Shown piece after piece: positions 1 to 10,685 of a stretch of 34,555 bases of DNA. Numbering within the stretch: position 1 is the stretch's first letter; each line of letters opens with the position of its first letter. The DNA is from Porogramme epimiltina (lineage: Eukaryota; Basidiomycota; Agaricomycetes; Polyporales; Polyporaceae), in NCBI GenBank assembly GCA_900155495.1, contig FTLJ01001105.1, positions 1-34,555 of the forward strand, given 5' to 3'. The translations under genes were made by a program, and so were the position numbers. The notes beneath the pieces are model-generated. The model saw only the letters and a program-made list of their open reading frames with translations, searched no databases and was not told the DNA's origin.

Positions 1-842
1 CGACCGCCACCCCCCCCTCTCCCACGCGCGGCAACTGGGCCCCGCCGCCCGCCGCGCCCCCGCCCTGGCCCGGCGCAGAGGCGCTCCCGCCCCCGCCGCC
101 CCCACCGCCAGGGATGTACCTCCACTCGTACTACGCCTCGCCGTACTACCGCCACCCGGGCGTGCCCGGCCCGCCGCCCCCGCACCTCCCCCAGATCAAC
201 CCCGAGCTCCTCGCGCAGTCCAACGGGCAGCCGAACGGCGTCGGGCCCCCCGAGTCCGCGCTGCGCAACACGAGCGCCGAGGACCCGCCCCCGGCGCACG
301 CGGGCAGGCGCGCGAGGTCCCCCGCCGCCACGTCGGCCTCGGCGGGCACGAAGGCGGGCTCGGCGGAGCCCCCGCCCCCCGCGGGCGACGGCCCGGATGA
401 GGCGACACTTGTGGCCGCCGCGGCGCTCCAGGCAGTGCTTGCGTTCCAGAAGGAGCAAGAGGTCGCTGCCGCGCTCGCGGGTGTCGCGCCTGTGCTCGCG
501 AGTCCCTCCTCTCCACCGGGGCAAGGACGGGAGCGAGAGCGGGGGCAGGAGGGCGCGAAGGTCGCGGTCGAGCAGGCACCAGACGCGGGCCCCGCGGCCG
601 TCCCGGTTCGCGGGGAGGCGGAGGAGCGGGACGGCGGGGGCGCGATGTCTGTGGACGACCTCGTGCACGCGGAGGCGACGGCGTCGCCGTCGGAGGGCGG
701 CGGGGTGCGGATCCTGAACCCAGGTGCGTCGTGCGCCGTCTTCTGCTCGTGGGCTGACGGGGGCTGACCGGGGGGGCGCGCAGCGGAGCTCCTGACCCAG
801 GTAGAGCACTTGCTGAACGCTGCGGAGCCGCCGGGGCGGTGA
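1..842 (+). CDS. Low-complexity Pro/Ala/Gly-rich protein, C-terminal part (5' end outside window)
   Basis: The reading frame is open from the left edge, with no in-frame start required, so this is the 3' portion of a longer gene. Exon 1-723 is followed by an intron at 724-783 (donor GTGCGT, acceptor CGCAG) and a last exon 784-842 that ends in TGA. The visible part is about 260 residues. It opens with long proline runs around Trp, then a Tyr/His-rich patch (MYLHSYYASPYYRHP), an Asn/Pro-rich stretch and an acidic/Ala-rich region. The last exon gives a short leucine-rich tail (ELLTQVEHLLNAAE) that may be helical. No catalytic or DNA-binding motif is visible, so I do not recognise the family. The composition suggests a disordered regulatory or scaffold protein (inference). 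Removing the intron is needed to keep the helical tail in frame, which supports the splice call. The gene runs convergently toward adenosine kinase. Confidence 0.6.
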
Positions 843-1267
843 CGCGTGCCGTTGTGGAGGTCGTAAGTACATAAATCAAGGGATTGGGCGAATGGGAGCG
901 ATCGGAGTGCGCGCTGGACAGGGTGGACCCTACGTTATCGTATCGTTATACACTCTTACTACTCCTTATCGCGTATTATATGCATTGTAATTTTGAACCT
1001 TTACCTCTCTTGTGCCCTCTTTTGGCGAGACGCGGGATCAAGCGCAGGAAGGTTTCGATCAAAGGCGATAGCACTGCGATATTGTATTGCAATGGGTATG
1101 TATGCGGGGATACTACAGATGCGACGATGGTTGACTCGTAGTTTTACACGTGCGGGAGGGGTTCCTGCAAGGAAGGGCTACAACGGGATGAACCGTGGGG
1201 TAACGCTGTTGAGAGCGGGATGTTGGTTTATAAGTTATAGGTCGGCGAGGCGCCACGCCGCCGTCGC
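843..1267. other. Intergenic, convergent 3' ends
   Basis: About 425 bp separate the stop of the Pro-rich gene (+) from the stop of adenosine kinase (-). It should hold both 3' UTRs and is more AT-rich (for example 930-1000) than the flanking exons. No convincing gene is seen. Confidence 0.5.
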
Positions 1268-2570
1268 TCAGAAGATCTGGACCTTCGGCCACTTGTACTG
1301 GGGACCGACCTGCGCGCTGTCTCAGCACCCACGGATAGGAGGCACCGAAGCAGATCGAGCCACGACGTACCTGCTGCACACACATCGCGCCCATCTTGTG
1401 GCCCGCCTCGACGCACTCCTCCACGGGCTTGCCGAGGACGAGCCCACCGAGGAAGCCGCCGGCGAAGGCGTCGCCTGCACCGTTGGTGTCGACGATCTCC
1501 GAGTCGGCGAGGGGCGAGACGGGGAAGACGGCGGGCGCGTCGAGCGCGTCGCCGCGGACGACCGTGGTGGACTTGGGGCCGTGCGTGATGACGACGGTGC
1601 GCGGGCGGGAGGCGTTCGCCTTGGGGAGCGCGGCGAGGGCGCGCGCGACGCCGGCGAGGTCGGCCTTGTCCGGGAGGCCGGTCGCGGAGGCGTACGCCTC
1701 GGCCTCGGCTTCGTTCCCGATGACGACGTCACAGTAGGGGAGGATCTGTTGGAGCTGGGCGGTGAAGAATTGGGCGATGAAGGGCGCGGAGAGGTTCAGG
1801 ACGAAGATCTGTGGTGGGAGTATAGTTGGTCAACGGGTCGTTCCGCGCAGGGGGAAAGAGAGGGGGACGTTACAAGAAGAAACGTACCTTTCCAGCTGCA
1901 GACGACTTCTTCGCGACCTCGAGCGCAGACTCGGTGCCGTGGGTGAGGAAGTAGCCCTCAACGTAGAAGACCTTCGCGGCGTCGATGAGGGGCGCGACCT
2001 CGGGGGACGCGAGGTGCGCGCGGTCGAACTTCTCCGCGGCGGCGAGGTTCGTGCACAGCGAGCGGTCGTGGCCGGTGATGACGACCGCGCACGCGCCCGT
2101 CTTCTCGCCGGGCTTGACGAGGTAGACCTGGTCGAGCCCCTCGCGCGCGTTCGCGGCCTTGAGCTGCTCCGCGAGGTCGTCGTCGCCGACGCAGCCGGCG
2201 TACACGACCGAGTGCGGGGGGAGCACGTACTGCGCGTGGGAAGGAAGGTGGGTCAGGGGTGTGAGAGAGGAAGAGGAAAAGGGAGGGGGTGCGTACGGCG
2301 GCTCCGCGCGCCGCGTTCTGGGCGGCACCACCGGCGACATAGGTGATCTTGTGGTTGTCCACGAGCTCACGGTAGCTGCGATTTGCTTCGGGTGAGCCGC
2401 GGCCATTGCAGGGCACAGATGTCGACGTACATGGACATGTGCTTCTCCTCCGCGAGGATGGCGTCGTTGGACTTGAGGTCGTACTTTTTGAGGAGCTCCT
2501 CGCCGTTTGTGACCTGCATGTCGAGCAGGGGGTTGCCCATGCAGAAGAGCTGGTAGGTCTCCGTCGACAT
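1268..2570 (-). CDS. Adenosine kinase (PfkB/ribokinase family)
   Basis: Phosphorylates adenosine to AMP with ATP, a cytosolic purine-salvage step that also removes adenosine produced by the methyl cycle. Exons on the minus strand are 2570-2431, 2375-2297, 2229-1888, 1808-1371 and 1309-1268, giving 346 residues, the usual length for the family. All four introns are GT-AG, 55-79 bp. Visible motifs are the N-terminal LFCMGNPLLDMQV, the glycine-rich AGGAAQNAARGAA (family form GGATQN) and YAGCVGDDD. Near the C-terminus is the PfkB signature DTNGAGDAFAGGF, with the expected catalytic base at Asp300. The GNEAEAEAYA stretch matches the family NxxE region. The start ATG at 2570 follows a long pyrimidine-rich leader and begins the conserved domain directly. 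The last exon encodes only 13 residues, typical of the fungal C-terminus ending in Phe. I am confident of the family and function. Confidence 0.95.
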
Positions 2571-3658
2571 TTTGTCTTCGTGTGCGTGAAAGCGGGGCGT
2601 GAGGTGGCGGGTGGGAGTTGAGGAAGAGGGGAGGAGCGGTGGAAAGAGTGGGACGTTGGGAGGATTACAATCGGTCGATGTTGAGATCTACCCATCCCGT
2701 ATTGGATAAGATAAACGCCTGCCTTCTAAGGCATTTCTTCCGCCACTGGCCGAACTATACTCGGCACTTCGTGCTATAGCAGGCCACATGAACAGTCTTG
2801 CACATATTTGCTCTGGTTCTCGGAAGGAGACGACAAGTAACGAGTCGTACGAGATAGAACGGAGATATAACTGCGGCAATCGGCGAGGGGTCCTGCCTGT
2901 GGTTGCCCGACAGGTTTATTTTAGGATCCCTGCGCGCTATGTACAGTATACACACGTTCATGAAAGAAAGTACTGCATACTTGACGGCAGTAGAAGCTAC
3001 ATCATTATGCCAATATTGGCACAACCTGCAGTTCCCGCACATCTTTGACTAATAGTACATGGCCCTCCTGTGACACCAGAGATGACGATCCCTGCGGTTT
3101 GTGTGGTGCAGGTACGTACACCATGAGGCGGCATTCTCGTATTCCAGGAGGAAAAGGCACAACAGCCGGGTGGACTGCGGGGAAAGGTCACCAGGCGTAT
3201 GGTGAACGTGGTATTCTAGGCACGAAGGACGCCCATTGGCTCTTCTTTCTCGACCCGCCCACCCCGTCCACAACGATACGTCATGGTTGACCGGGGAAGG
3301 TGGCAGCACACACCGCCGCAGCTGCTTGAATGACATGGAAGTGTCGGGCGTATACCCGAGAACGTGTCCGCGGAGATGGAATGCAGATCACGAAACCTAG
3401 ATCTACATGGTCTCGTGAGCAAGACGATTGAAACACCATGCATGTGAGGCACTTACAAGTGCGTAACAGCCGGAGGCGTTCAGTAGCATGCTCTGACGAT
3501 CATTTGTCTGGTGAAGCTGAGCTTCTTAACTCGGGAGAGGATTCTAAGCAAACGCAATGTTCATGTGTATAGATGAACGCTGTCCGTAGTATACAGGGGT
3601 GGGGTTAAATATGGTACATCCGATGAGAAACGGCGATCAAAAGGAGGGACTGTGAAGA
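2571..3658. other. Intergenic, upstream of adenosine kinase
   Basis: About 1.1 kb without a supportable gene. The 100 bp next to 2570 is pyrimidine-rich when read toward adenosine kinase and is probably its core promoter and 5' UTR. The rest is the 3' flank of the LysM gene and AT-richer sequence with only short chance reading frames on both strands. Confidence 0.45.
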
Positions 3659-4433
3659 TTAGGTCTTCCTCTGTGGCAAACAGATGGCCTGCCCAGGGCG
3701 GAGCGAATCGCAGTTGAGGCCGTCATTGACATGAAGGATGTCATCAACAGTTGTGCCCCACGCCTGAGCGAGATCCCAGCAAGTGTTGCCACGGTTAATG
3801 ATGAACACCTCGGTCGACTCGGGGCAGTTCACAGAAGGAGGGGGAGAGGGAGAGGGAGAGGAAGAGGAGACAAGGCGGATGACGAGCAGGAGGACGGCAG
3901 CAACGATGAGGAAGAAGGGGAGGATCGCACGGTACGCGCTCATGCTCCGCCACCCGCTCTTGTGGCCGTGCGCAAGAGAGCCATTCTGCCGCAGGGCGAG
4001 AGTGAGATGAAAGAAGGCGAACGCCGCACAGCGGAAGGGACGTACGGCATCCATTGCGAGGGGCGCATAGCCGTCGGAGCGGCCCCCAATCTCGGCCTCC
4101 TCATCTTCGAGGTTCTCGTCCCGCGCGGGCCCGTCTTCGACTGATGGGAAGGTGGCCGACAACGTTTCAGCGGCGAGCCTCACGCGTGCAAGGCGGGTAT
4201 GAACGCACCACGTCTGAGCTGGCCGAATTCCGCCCCCTCGGGGCCCTCCCAGAGCGAGCCATCGAGGCCGCGAAAGTAGTATCTGCCGGTGTCGGAATCG
4301 TATCCAACGCGCTTCATGCCCTCGGGCAGGCGGTAGGAGTCCTGTAGGAACGGGTCGGAGCTGTGAGACGCAGCACACGCGGGGAGAGGGACGGTGGCCA
4401 ACGGACCTCGTCGTATTGAGACCAGCGGCCCAT
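3659..4433 (-). CDS. LysM-domain protein with a single internal membrane segment
   Basis: LysM modules bind N-acetylglucosamine polymers such as chitin or peptidoglycan. Exons are 4433-4407, 4341-4209, 4140-4046 and 3985-3659, giving 193 residues. The N-terminal block (MGRWSQYDE joined to DSYRLPEGMKRVGYDSDT, then RYYFRGLDGSLWEGPEGAEFG) is a domain I associate with fungal LysM proteins. An acidic linker follows, then a hydrophobic segment at about residues 105-121 (AILPFFLIVAAVLLLVI), a Ser/Pro linker and one LysM at about 143-189. The LysM contains NRGNTCWDLAQ, VNDGLNC and LRPGQAICLP, with three Cys that may pair. There is no N-terminal signal peptide, so the predicted topology is type II, with the LysM outside or lumenal (inference). 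The third intron (3986-4045) is 60 bp, in frame and stop-free, so it could be retained. The start was chosen because the 27-nt first exon matches the family N-terminus. It is divergent from malic enzyme. Confidence 0.85.
3834..3875 (+). repeat. GGGAGA-type purine simple repeat inside the LysM gene
   Basis: A short tract of repeated GGGAGA/GGAAGA units. On the coding (minus) strand it encodes the Ser/Pro linker between the membrane segment and the LysM domain, so its length may vary between alleles without breaking the frame when units of three change. Confidence 0.75.
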
Positions 4434-4805
4434 GGTGGTGGTGGTAGTCGTGAGGGGAGAAAGCTGCGGGCTGCTGGAGCGGTTGTCGAGGAAGTGTCAT
4501 TTCACCTGGGGCATTGCCCATGCTGCGGCGCCGCGGCCGGATGCCGGCCTCGCGCGGCCGTCGAGGCCCGCCACCCTCCGGCGAGCGCGCTGATAGGCTG
4601 CCTCAGTCTGCGCCAGGCCGAGGGCGGTCTGCGCTGGTCTGCGCGGTGGACTCTCACGTTCTCGAGCTCGAGCACAACGTGCTCCCCTGGATTCGCATGT
4701 CCAGACGTCATCCCCTCCCTCTCGCCGCCCGCGCGCCATCTGCTGGTATAAATATGCCTTCCGCCCCATCCTTCTCCCCACTTCTCGAATCCTACGCCTC
4801 CGATA
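4434..4805. promoter_or_regulatory. Divergent promoter region, LysM gene / malic enzyme
   Basis: A 372-bp interval lies between the two start codons, so both promoters must sit here or overlap. A TATA-like element is seen on the malic-enzyme side. No TATA-like element is obvious at a comparable distance on the LysM side. Nothing else gene-like is seen. Confidence 0.6.
4747..4754 (+). promoter_or_regulatory. TATA box of malic enzyme
   Basis: TATAAATA lies 59 nt upstream of the malic-enzyme ATG at 4806 and is followed by a C/T-rich stretch, as expected for a fungal core promoter with an initiator in the pyrimidine tract. Confidence 0.6.
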
Positions 4806-6933
4806 ATGGCCACAGCTACCAACCGCGTCCTCCGAGTCGCCCTCCGCGGAGACGCCATCCTCACACACCCTCGATTTAACAAGGGTACCGCGTTCAGTGC
4901 GTCGGAGCGCAGAGCATTCGGGCTCGCCGGCCGCCTCCCGCATCGCGTCAACAACCTCGAAGAGCAGTGCCGGCGCGCGTACGATCAGCTCAGCTCGCGC
5001 GAGCAGCCTCTCCGCAAGAACACGTTCCTCCAGAGTCTCAAAGACCAGAACTGGGTCCTCTACTACGGCCTCCTCAGCAGGCATCTAAAGGAGCTCATCC
5101 CGATCATATACACCCCGACCCAGGTCAGTCCCTTTCCCTCAGAGTGCTCCGTTCCGTGGTGCTGACCGGGTCTGCAGGGCGATGCGATCGCGAACTATTC
5201 GCATCTCTTCCGTCGAAGTGAGGGTCTCTACCTCACTTTCCCGGACAGGGACAAGATGGAGGAAGACTTCCTAGAAGCAACCAAGGGCCGCGATATCCAG
5301 CTGTTCGTGGTTTCGGACTCAGAAGCTATTCTCGGGATAGGGGACCAGGGTGTCGGAGTACGCATCTGAAGACTCATTATACGTGCGCATACACCGACCT
5401 CTCGTCTTGATGCAGGGTATCGGCATCACCACCGCAAAATCCGCGATATATACGTGCGTCCGCTGCACACATTGCACGTTTTAATATCTCACCCGTCCCC
5501 CAGGCTCCTAGGAGGCATGGATCCGTCGAAAACCCTCAGCGTTGTCCTCGACGTAGGGACCGACAACCAAAATTTGCTTAATGATGATCTCTATGTCGTA
5601 AGCCCCGTTCTCCGCGCCACGGATCGGGGTCGTTTCTAATACTATCGCTCAGGGTTGGTCAAACCGCCGGATACGAGGGAAAGCCTACGACAGATTCGTA
5701 GATAGGTCCGTCTACGCCCGAATACCTTCGGATAAAGGCATCTACTTACACCTCGACCCAGATTTGTACAGCTCATTCGGAAACACTACCCGCATAGCCT
5801 CTTGCACTTCGAGGATTTCGGTGTCGGCAACGCGCAGCGCCTCCTCGATATGTACCGCGGTCAACACTCCGTGTTCAACGACGACGTGTAAGCCCTCCAT
5901 GTCACTCGCGCGCGCATATCAGCCACTGACATCATCCCCCCTCCCCGCGCAGCCAGGGCACCGGTGCCGTCACGCTCGCCGCCCTCATGTCCGCTGTCGG
6001 CGTGACGAAGAGCCGGCTCGCGGACCAGCGTATCGTCGTCTACGGCGCGGGCACGGCCGGGCTCGGGATCACGAAGCAGCTCCGCGACGCGCTCACCACG
6101 ATCGACAAGCTCTCCGTCGCGGACGCGAACCGCCGCTTCTACCTCATCGACCGCCACGGGCTCGTCAAGGAGTCGCTCGGGCCGGACCGCATCCGCGCGG
6201 ACCTGCGCGAGTTCGTGCGCCCCGACGCGGAGTGGGAGGGCGCGCAGGCGAGCGACGCGGGCGAGGTCGGGCTCCTCGAGGTCGTCAAGCGCGTGCGCCC
6301 CACGGTGCTCATCGGGTGCTCGACGCACGCCGGCGCGTTCTCGGAGGAGGTCGTGAGGGAGATGGCCAAGGGCACCGAGCGCCCGATCATCTTCCCGCTG
6401 TCGAACCCGACGCGCCTCGTCGAGGTCGAGCCCGCCCGGGCGAACGCGTGGACGGACGGGAAGGCGCTCATGGCGACGGGCAGCCCGTTCCCGCCGTGCG
6501 CGATGCCGAACGGGAAGATGTACGAGATCGCGGAGTGTAACAGTGCGTGCATCTCTCGACCTCCTTTCATACCCTTAATGCGATGTGCTAACCTGCCACG
6601 CCCGCAGACGCGCTCATCTACCCCGGGCTCGGGTTCGGCGCGATGGTGACGCACGCGCGCAAGCTCTCGGACACGATGATCATCGCCGGCGCGCGGCGGC
6701 TCGCGGCGCTCTCGCCCGCGCTGCGCGACCCGGACAGCGCGCTGCTGCCGGACTTTGGCGACGCGCGCCGCGTGAACACCGAGGTCGCGGTCGCGGTTGC
6801 GGAGCAGGCGATCGCGGAGGGCAGCGCGGGCGTCGACTGGGACCGCGAGGAGGTGCGGGACCGTATCGCGGAGCGGCAGTGGATCGCGGAGTATGCGGAC
6901 TTTGTGTACGACCCAGCGCATGGGGAGGTGTAG
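4806..6933 (+). CDS. Malic enzyme, NAD(P)-dependent, probably mitochondrial
   Basis: Oxidatively decarboxylates malate to pyruvate with reduction of NAD(P). Exons are 4806-5123, 5178-5357, 5416-5453, 5504-5597, 5653-5705, 5762-5887, 5953-6542 and 6608-6933 (574 residues, full length). The first ~30 residues are rich in Arg, Ala and Thr and lack acids before the first Asp, like a mitochondrial presequence (inference). Family active-site residues are present: Tyr102 in IIYTPTQ, Lys174 in GIGITTAKSAIY, and metal ligands Glu245-Asp246 (HFEDFG) and Asp269 (FNDDVQGTGAV). The dinucleotide fold follows as VVYGAGTAGLGI, and later come STHAGAFSEE and FPLSNPT. The text around the active site resembles yeast Mae1p closely, which favours the fungal mitochondrial class. 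Cofactor preference cannot be read by eye. Seven introns are GT-AG and phase-consistent. The gene ends 187 bp from the convergent U1A-like gene. Confidence 0.95.
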
Positions 6934-7120
6934 ATCGCGTGGTGGGAGGGGGAGCTTAGACTAGAAGGGGAAGTAGATGTAGACAGATAGATGGCGTGCT
7001 TGTAGGACCGTCCAAGACGCTTTCCAAACAACTAGTATACACTGCGCCAACATGCGCAATAATACAACAGGATACAATATGAGAGAGCAGCGATAGGCTT
7101 GTGATGATTCGCTTGGTGTG

Positions 7121-8273
7121 TTACTTCCTTGCGAAGGTAATCTAGGAGATGAGGATGAGTAGAAGCTCATACAGAGGGCTATGTGTATGCGCACTTTGAT
7201 CTTGTTCTCTCCATCGAGCTTGTAGTTGTGCAGAGCATCTTTTGCAACGGTAGCACTCGCCTCGTCCACGAACTCCACGAACGCGATGTCCTTCTTTGTT
7301 GGGATAAGACGAACTTCGTAGAGGCTTGGGTACCTATAATACAATCAGCACTGAGCGTATTGATACCACTGGAGGATTGGACGCACTGAGAGAAGAGTCC
7401 CGTAAGCTGCTCCTTCGTGACAGTCTCCGGGAGGTTCTGCAAGAACAGAATCTTGTTCGGCGGCAAGTACTCGTCCGGCATCTGGACGTTTGGCCGTTTG
7501 GATGCTGGCGCAGCGCTGGCACCATCCACTGTAGAAATGTGAGGAAAGGCAACAAAACAAAGATATATTCCAACACACCCTCCGCAGCGAGTCGCTTCTG
7601 GCGGTATTTCCTCTTAATGGGGTTGGTGTAACGGGTTTCCTCTGTGCCGCGTCAGTGAGAGAAAACGCAAAAAGGAAAAGATGCACGCACTCTTATGATC
7701 TAGCCGTCTTTGCTTGTGCTCCTCGAGGGCACTCGCGTCCAGCTTCTTCACGACCGCGTCCGACCGCGTCTTCGCAAACGATATTTGCTGCCCAAAACCA
7801 CGTCAGCGCCCTCTTTCACCTGACAACCCCTTCTCGTCCACTCCCCTCGCACCCCTCCCAAAATCAACGCACACCAATCGAAACACGGGACTCACCATCG
7901 GCTTCGAGTAGAGTGGGAACCCGCGGACCTCCTTCAGCGCCTTGCGCGCGACGTCCGCGCTCTCGAACGAGACGAACGCCTGCCCGCGCATGCGCAGGTT
8001 CCCGTGCGCGACGACGTCGAGCACCTCGCCGTACGACTTGAACAGGCCCCGCAGCGACGCCTTGAGCACCGGAATCTTGATCTTCTCGTTCAGGTTCTGG
8101 ATGTACAGTGTCTCGGATGCGGTTTCCTCTGGTGCCGCTGCGGGGGCCGCGGCGGCGGGAGGGGCGGCCCCGGGGGCGAGCGCGGCGAGTTCGGGCGGCA
8201 CGACGCCGACGGGGGCGGGCGCGATGATGGGGGGCGGGATGCCTTGCATGGGGTCGGCGGGGATCGCAGACAT
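7121..8273 (-). CDS. U1 snRNP A / U2 snRNP B''-type protein with two RRMs
   Basis: Spliceosomal RNA-binding protein that recognises U1 and/or U2 snRNA stem-loops. Exons are 8273-7896, 7787-7691, 7641-7579, 7528-7387, 7333-7195 and 7141-7121, giving 279 residues. A Pro/Ala-rich N-terminal extension of about 50 residues precedes RRM1 (about 55-135), with RNP2 LYIQNL, the family NLNEKIKIPVLKASL stretch and RNP1 MRGQAFVSF. The linker contains KETRYTNPIKRKYRQKR, close to the animal U1A/U2B'' linker. RRM2 (about 204-279) has ILFLQNLP and KKDIAFVEF and ends in KITFARK, just as SNF/U1A proteins end. The 21-nt last exon is required to complete the last beta strand. Many fungi have a single gene serving both snRNPs, so I do not choose between A and B''. 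It is tail-to-tail with malic enzyme. Confidence 0.93.
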
Positions 8274-8942
8274 GGTGGGCGACAGAGCAAAAGCGGAGGG
8301 CGGCGGATGGGAGGGAAGAGAGCCTGTCGCTGGTCGATGTCTCGCAGTCGGACTCGTAACGGCGGAGGGTGAGCGCCACAACGTTTCATCGGCATATGCC
8401 GGAGTTCCCAATCCGGTAAGCCTGGGAGTATTGAACAGTTTAGAATATGGTGCACACTTCTTTAAGCAACAAGTAGAAATATTGTAATGGAAGGGTAGAC
8501 GGAAGACTGAAACTTGGTAGGTATGGACAAGAACTCCAGCGACGGCGGCGATGAACCTTCCACGGCTGCGTCTTATATCATAAAAGCAGCTGTACTATGT
8601 AGACAACTCACAAGCTTCCGATGAGAATGACTATATGGGCGGCGACACATGTACCCTCGGTGCTCGGGAAGGTCAATACGGGGAGAATCACTTGTTTACA
8701 CTTCACTAGTCCAGGAATCGATAGTCCGAACAACCTTGGCATCGCCTAGATACCATGCGCTACGTGCGCAAAAGCTATATATACAAACCGAATCGATGGA
8801 ATCATCCAGGATCCTACTATGTCGTCGTCTACCAAAGTCCACTGGTCGTCGATATCATCGTACAATGTGAGCATCTATTGACAAGGTCACCCTATGCGTC
8901 GGAAGGTCATGAGATCCCGCTCTCGTCGTGGTGGTATCTTCA
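8274..8942. other. Intergenic, upstream of the U1A-like gene
   Basis: 669 bp between the U1A-like start and the stop of the DUF6533-type gene, both on the minus strand. It holds the U1A-like promoter and the other gene's 3' UTR. An AT-rich patch (ATATATA-like, near 8770-8782) is visible but is about 500 bp from the start codon. No gene is supported. Confidence 0.45.
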
Positions 8943-10685
8943 CTACCTGGAAAGCATTACATGTAAGCCTCTTTCTTGAACACCAGGCTCACTAATGAAA
9001 AGTGACCTACCCGGTCTCAACGCCACCGACCGCCGCCCAGCCCTTGAAGGCTTGCGGGGAGTCTTGTAATCCCTCGTACCAGGGTACACCGCGTGCTCGA
9101 GCACGCCGACGCGTGTCGTGCGGAGCCGCGCCGGCGCGGCGTCGTCGACGTGTTTCATCTCGAGGTCGTCGTCTTCCTCGACCGCGTTGACCTCAACGAT
9201 GAGCTCGCCGTTGTTTCGGCCGGGCTTCCAGTTCACGCGCGCAAGCTCCGCGTTGCTCAGGAGCCAGTCGGGGGCGAGCGAGAGGCGGGCGGCGAGCGAG
9301 CGCACGGAAAGCATGAGGCGCGAGACGGCGAGAGCGGCGAGGGAGAGGAAGATGCTGAATGGGCGTTAGAGGCGATAACGGGAGCCGCATGGGGAAGAGG
9401 CTTACTTGGAGTAGATCGCGGGCAGATTGATCTGGATAGGGTGCATTAGAACAGCGGACATTGAGCAGACCGGGTATACTCACGATTGGGCTCGTCGTAA
9501 TAGATCCAATGGTTGAGAACATAGTAGCAGCTATGGCAATGGTGAGCTATGTGTAGATGCCGAAGAAACATTTTGAGGACTCACCGAACACAATGAAGTA
9601 GAAGAGACCCCCACTACATTCACATGTAAACTTCTCTTCTACATGAAGATGGACGTTTTTACACTCACTCGACTACCAGTCGGTCCATGAGTCTCGACTT
9701 TTTCCCTATCCGGCGCATCCGAAGAGCGGGGATGGTTGTTGTCAAATACAGAATGGTGTGGTAGACCAAGTTCGGAATGAACAGCTTCCACATGTTACCA
9801 GATGGCGGAGCCTTGCACCCTCGAAGGACGACCCCAGGAGGCAGCCCGAGTTGGCGAGGATCGACGTCCGGCCAGATGAGGACGAAGTATATGGCGCATG
9901 TCGCCACAGTAGTGACCACAAACGATGAGAGCAGAAATATGCGGACGATTTGGTTCTTCGAGTAGACATAGCATATTCGCAGCACGATGATAGCTGTGTG
10001 GAGGAAAATATGGGTCGGTATGCACAGGGCTGTGCATGAATGTCTTACCTTGAACAACCGCGACGCCAATGATAACGAGTACAAACCCTCCGTGGATGAA
10101 GCCAGCACAGCTGTATAGGAAATCAGGTACCAATTATTCGCAGCATGAAGGCGACCCACGTCTACACGACTATCAGATACGCTGCGGCACAGAAAGCATA
10201 TCTGGGACTCACATTGGGAGACAAATCGGGCGCAAATAGACCTATGACAACATATTGAGTTAAGCTGATTTCACGCCCTAGTTTTATGCCGCGACGAACC
10301 TGTCGCGACGACACTATTCCCAAAAGTTAGCAATGTCGTATACCTGCGAAGCTCATGACACTCACGCTAAAACGACGAAGGGGAAATATCGGTTCTGGAG
10401 AGGAGTGTTTAGACACCTGTGCGGAAAAGAGGAGAGTTACACTCACGACAAAAAATAATACCCGCGAAAGCGTCCAAGGGCCCTTCCAAAAGTACTCCAC
10501 CTAACCATACTCAGTCCAGCCCTGACCTCCTCAAACCTACAAGCAGAACTCACCTCGTCCGCGAAGGTCAGCGCCATGTCGTACACAAGCACGCATATCC
10601 CTGCGATCGCGAGACAGCGCGCGCGCTCTTCTCCCTGGAGGGAGAGCAGCAGCCTGTCCCTCAACTCCGCGGTGAGCGGGCCCAT
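8943..10685 (-). CDS. DUF6533-type multi-pass membrane protein
   Basis: Function unknown; these proteins are abundant in mushroom-forming fungi. Exons: 10685-10554, 10500-10447, 10394-10366, 10313-10300 (only 14 nt), 10241-10181, 10110-10049, 9993-9669, 9613-9585, 9530-9484, 9431-9406 and 9354-8943, giving about 396 residues. The N-terminal domain reads CLAIAGICVLVYDMALTFAD, EVEYFWKGPWTLSRVLFFV, then NRYFPFVVL, the recognisable DUF6533 pattern. Further hydrophobic spans include GFVLVIIGVAVVQ, FLLSSFVVTTVATCAIYFVL, LVYHTILYLTTTIPAL and GGLFYFIVF, followed by IFLSLAALAVSRLML, for about seven in total. The tail of about 120 residues is hydrophilic and partly acidic (EEDDDLEMK). The least certain step is exon 5 to 6: the obvious donor at 10212 breaks the frame, so I used a donor at 10180 (GTATCT). 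The position near 10181-10212 could instead hide a frame error. Confidence 0.78.

Noticed and set aside
196..879. A 227-codon minus-strand frame over the first gene
   Set aside because: Its product is almost purely Arg/Pro/Ala/Ser, and the forward frame extends to the window edge and splices sensibly, so this is a compositional shadow.
5764..6540. A 258-codon Arg/Pro-rich forward frame inside malic enzyme
   Set aside because: It is the alternative reading of the malic-enzyme exons, whose correct frame carries the catalytic motifs.
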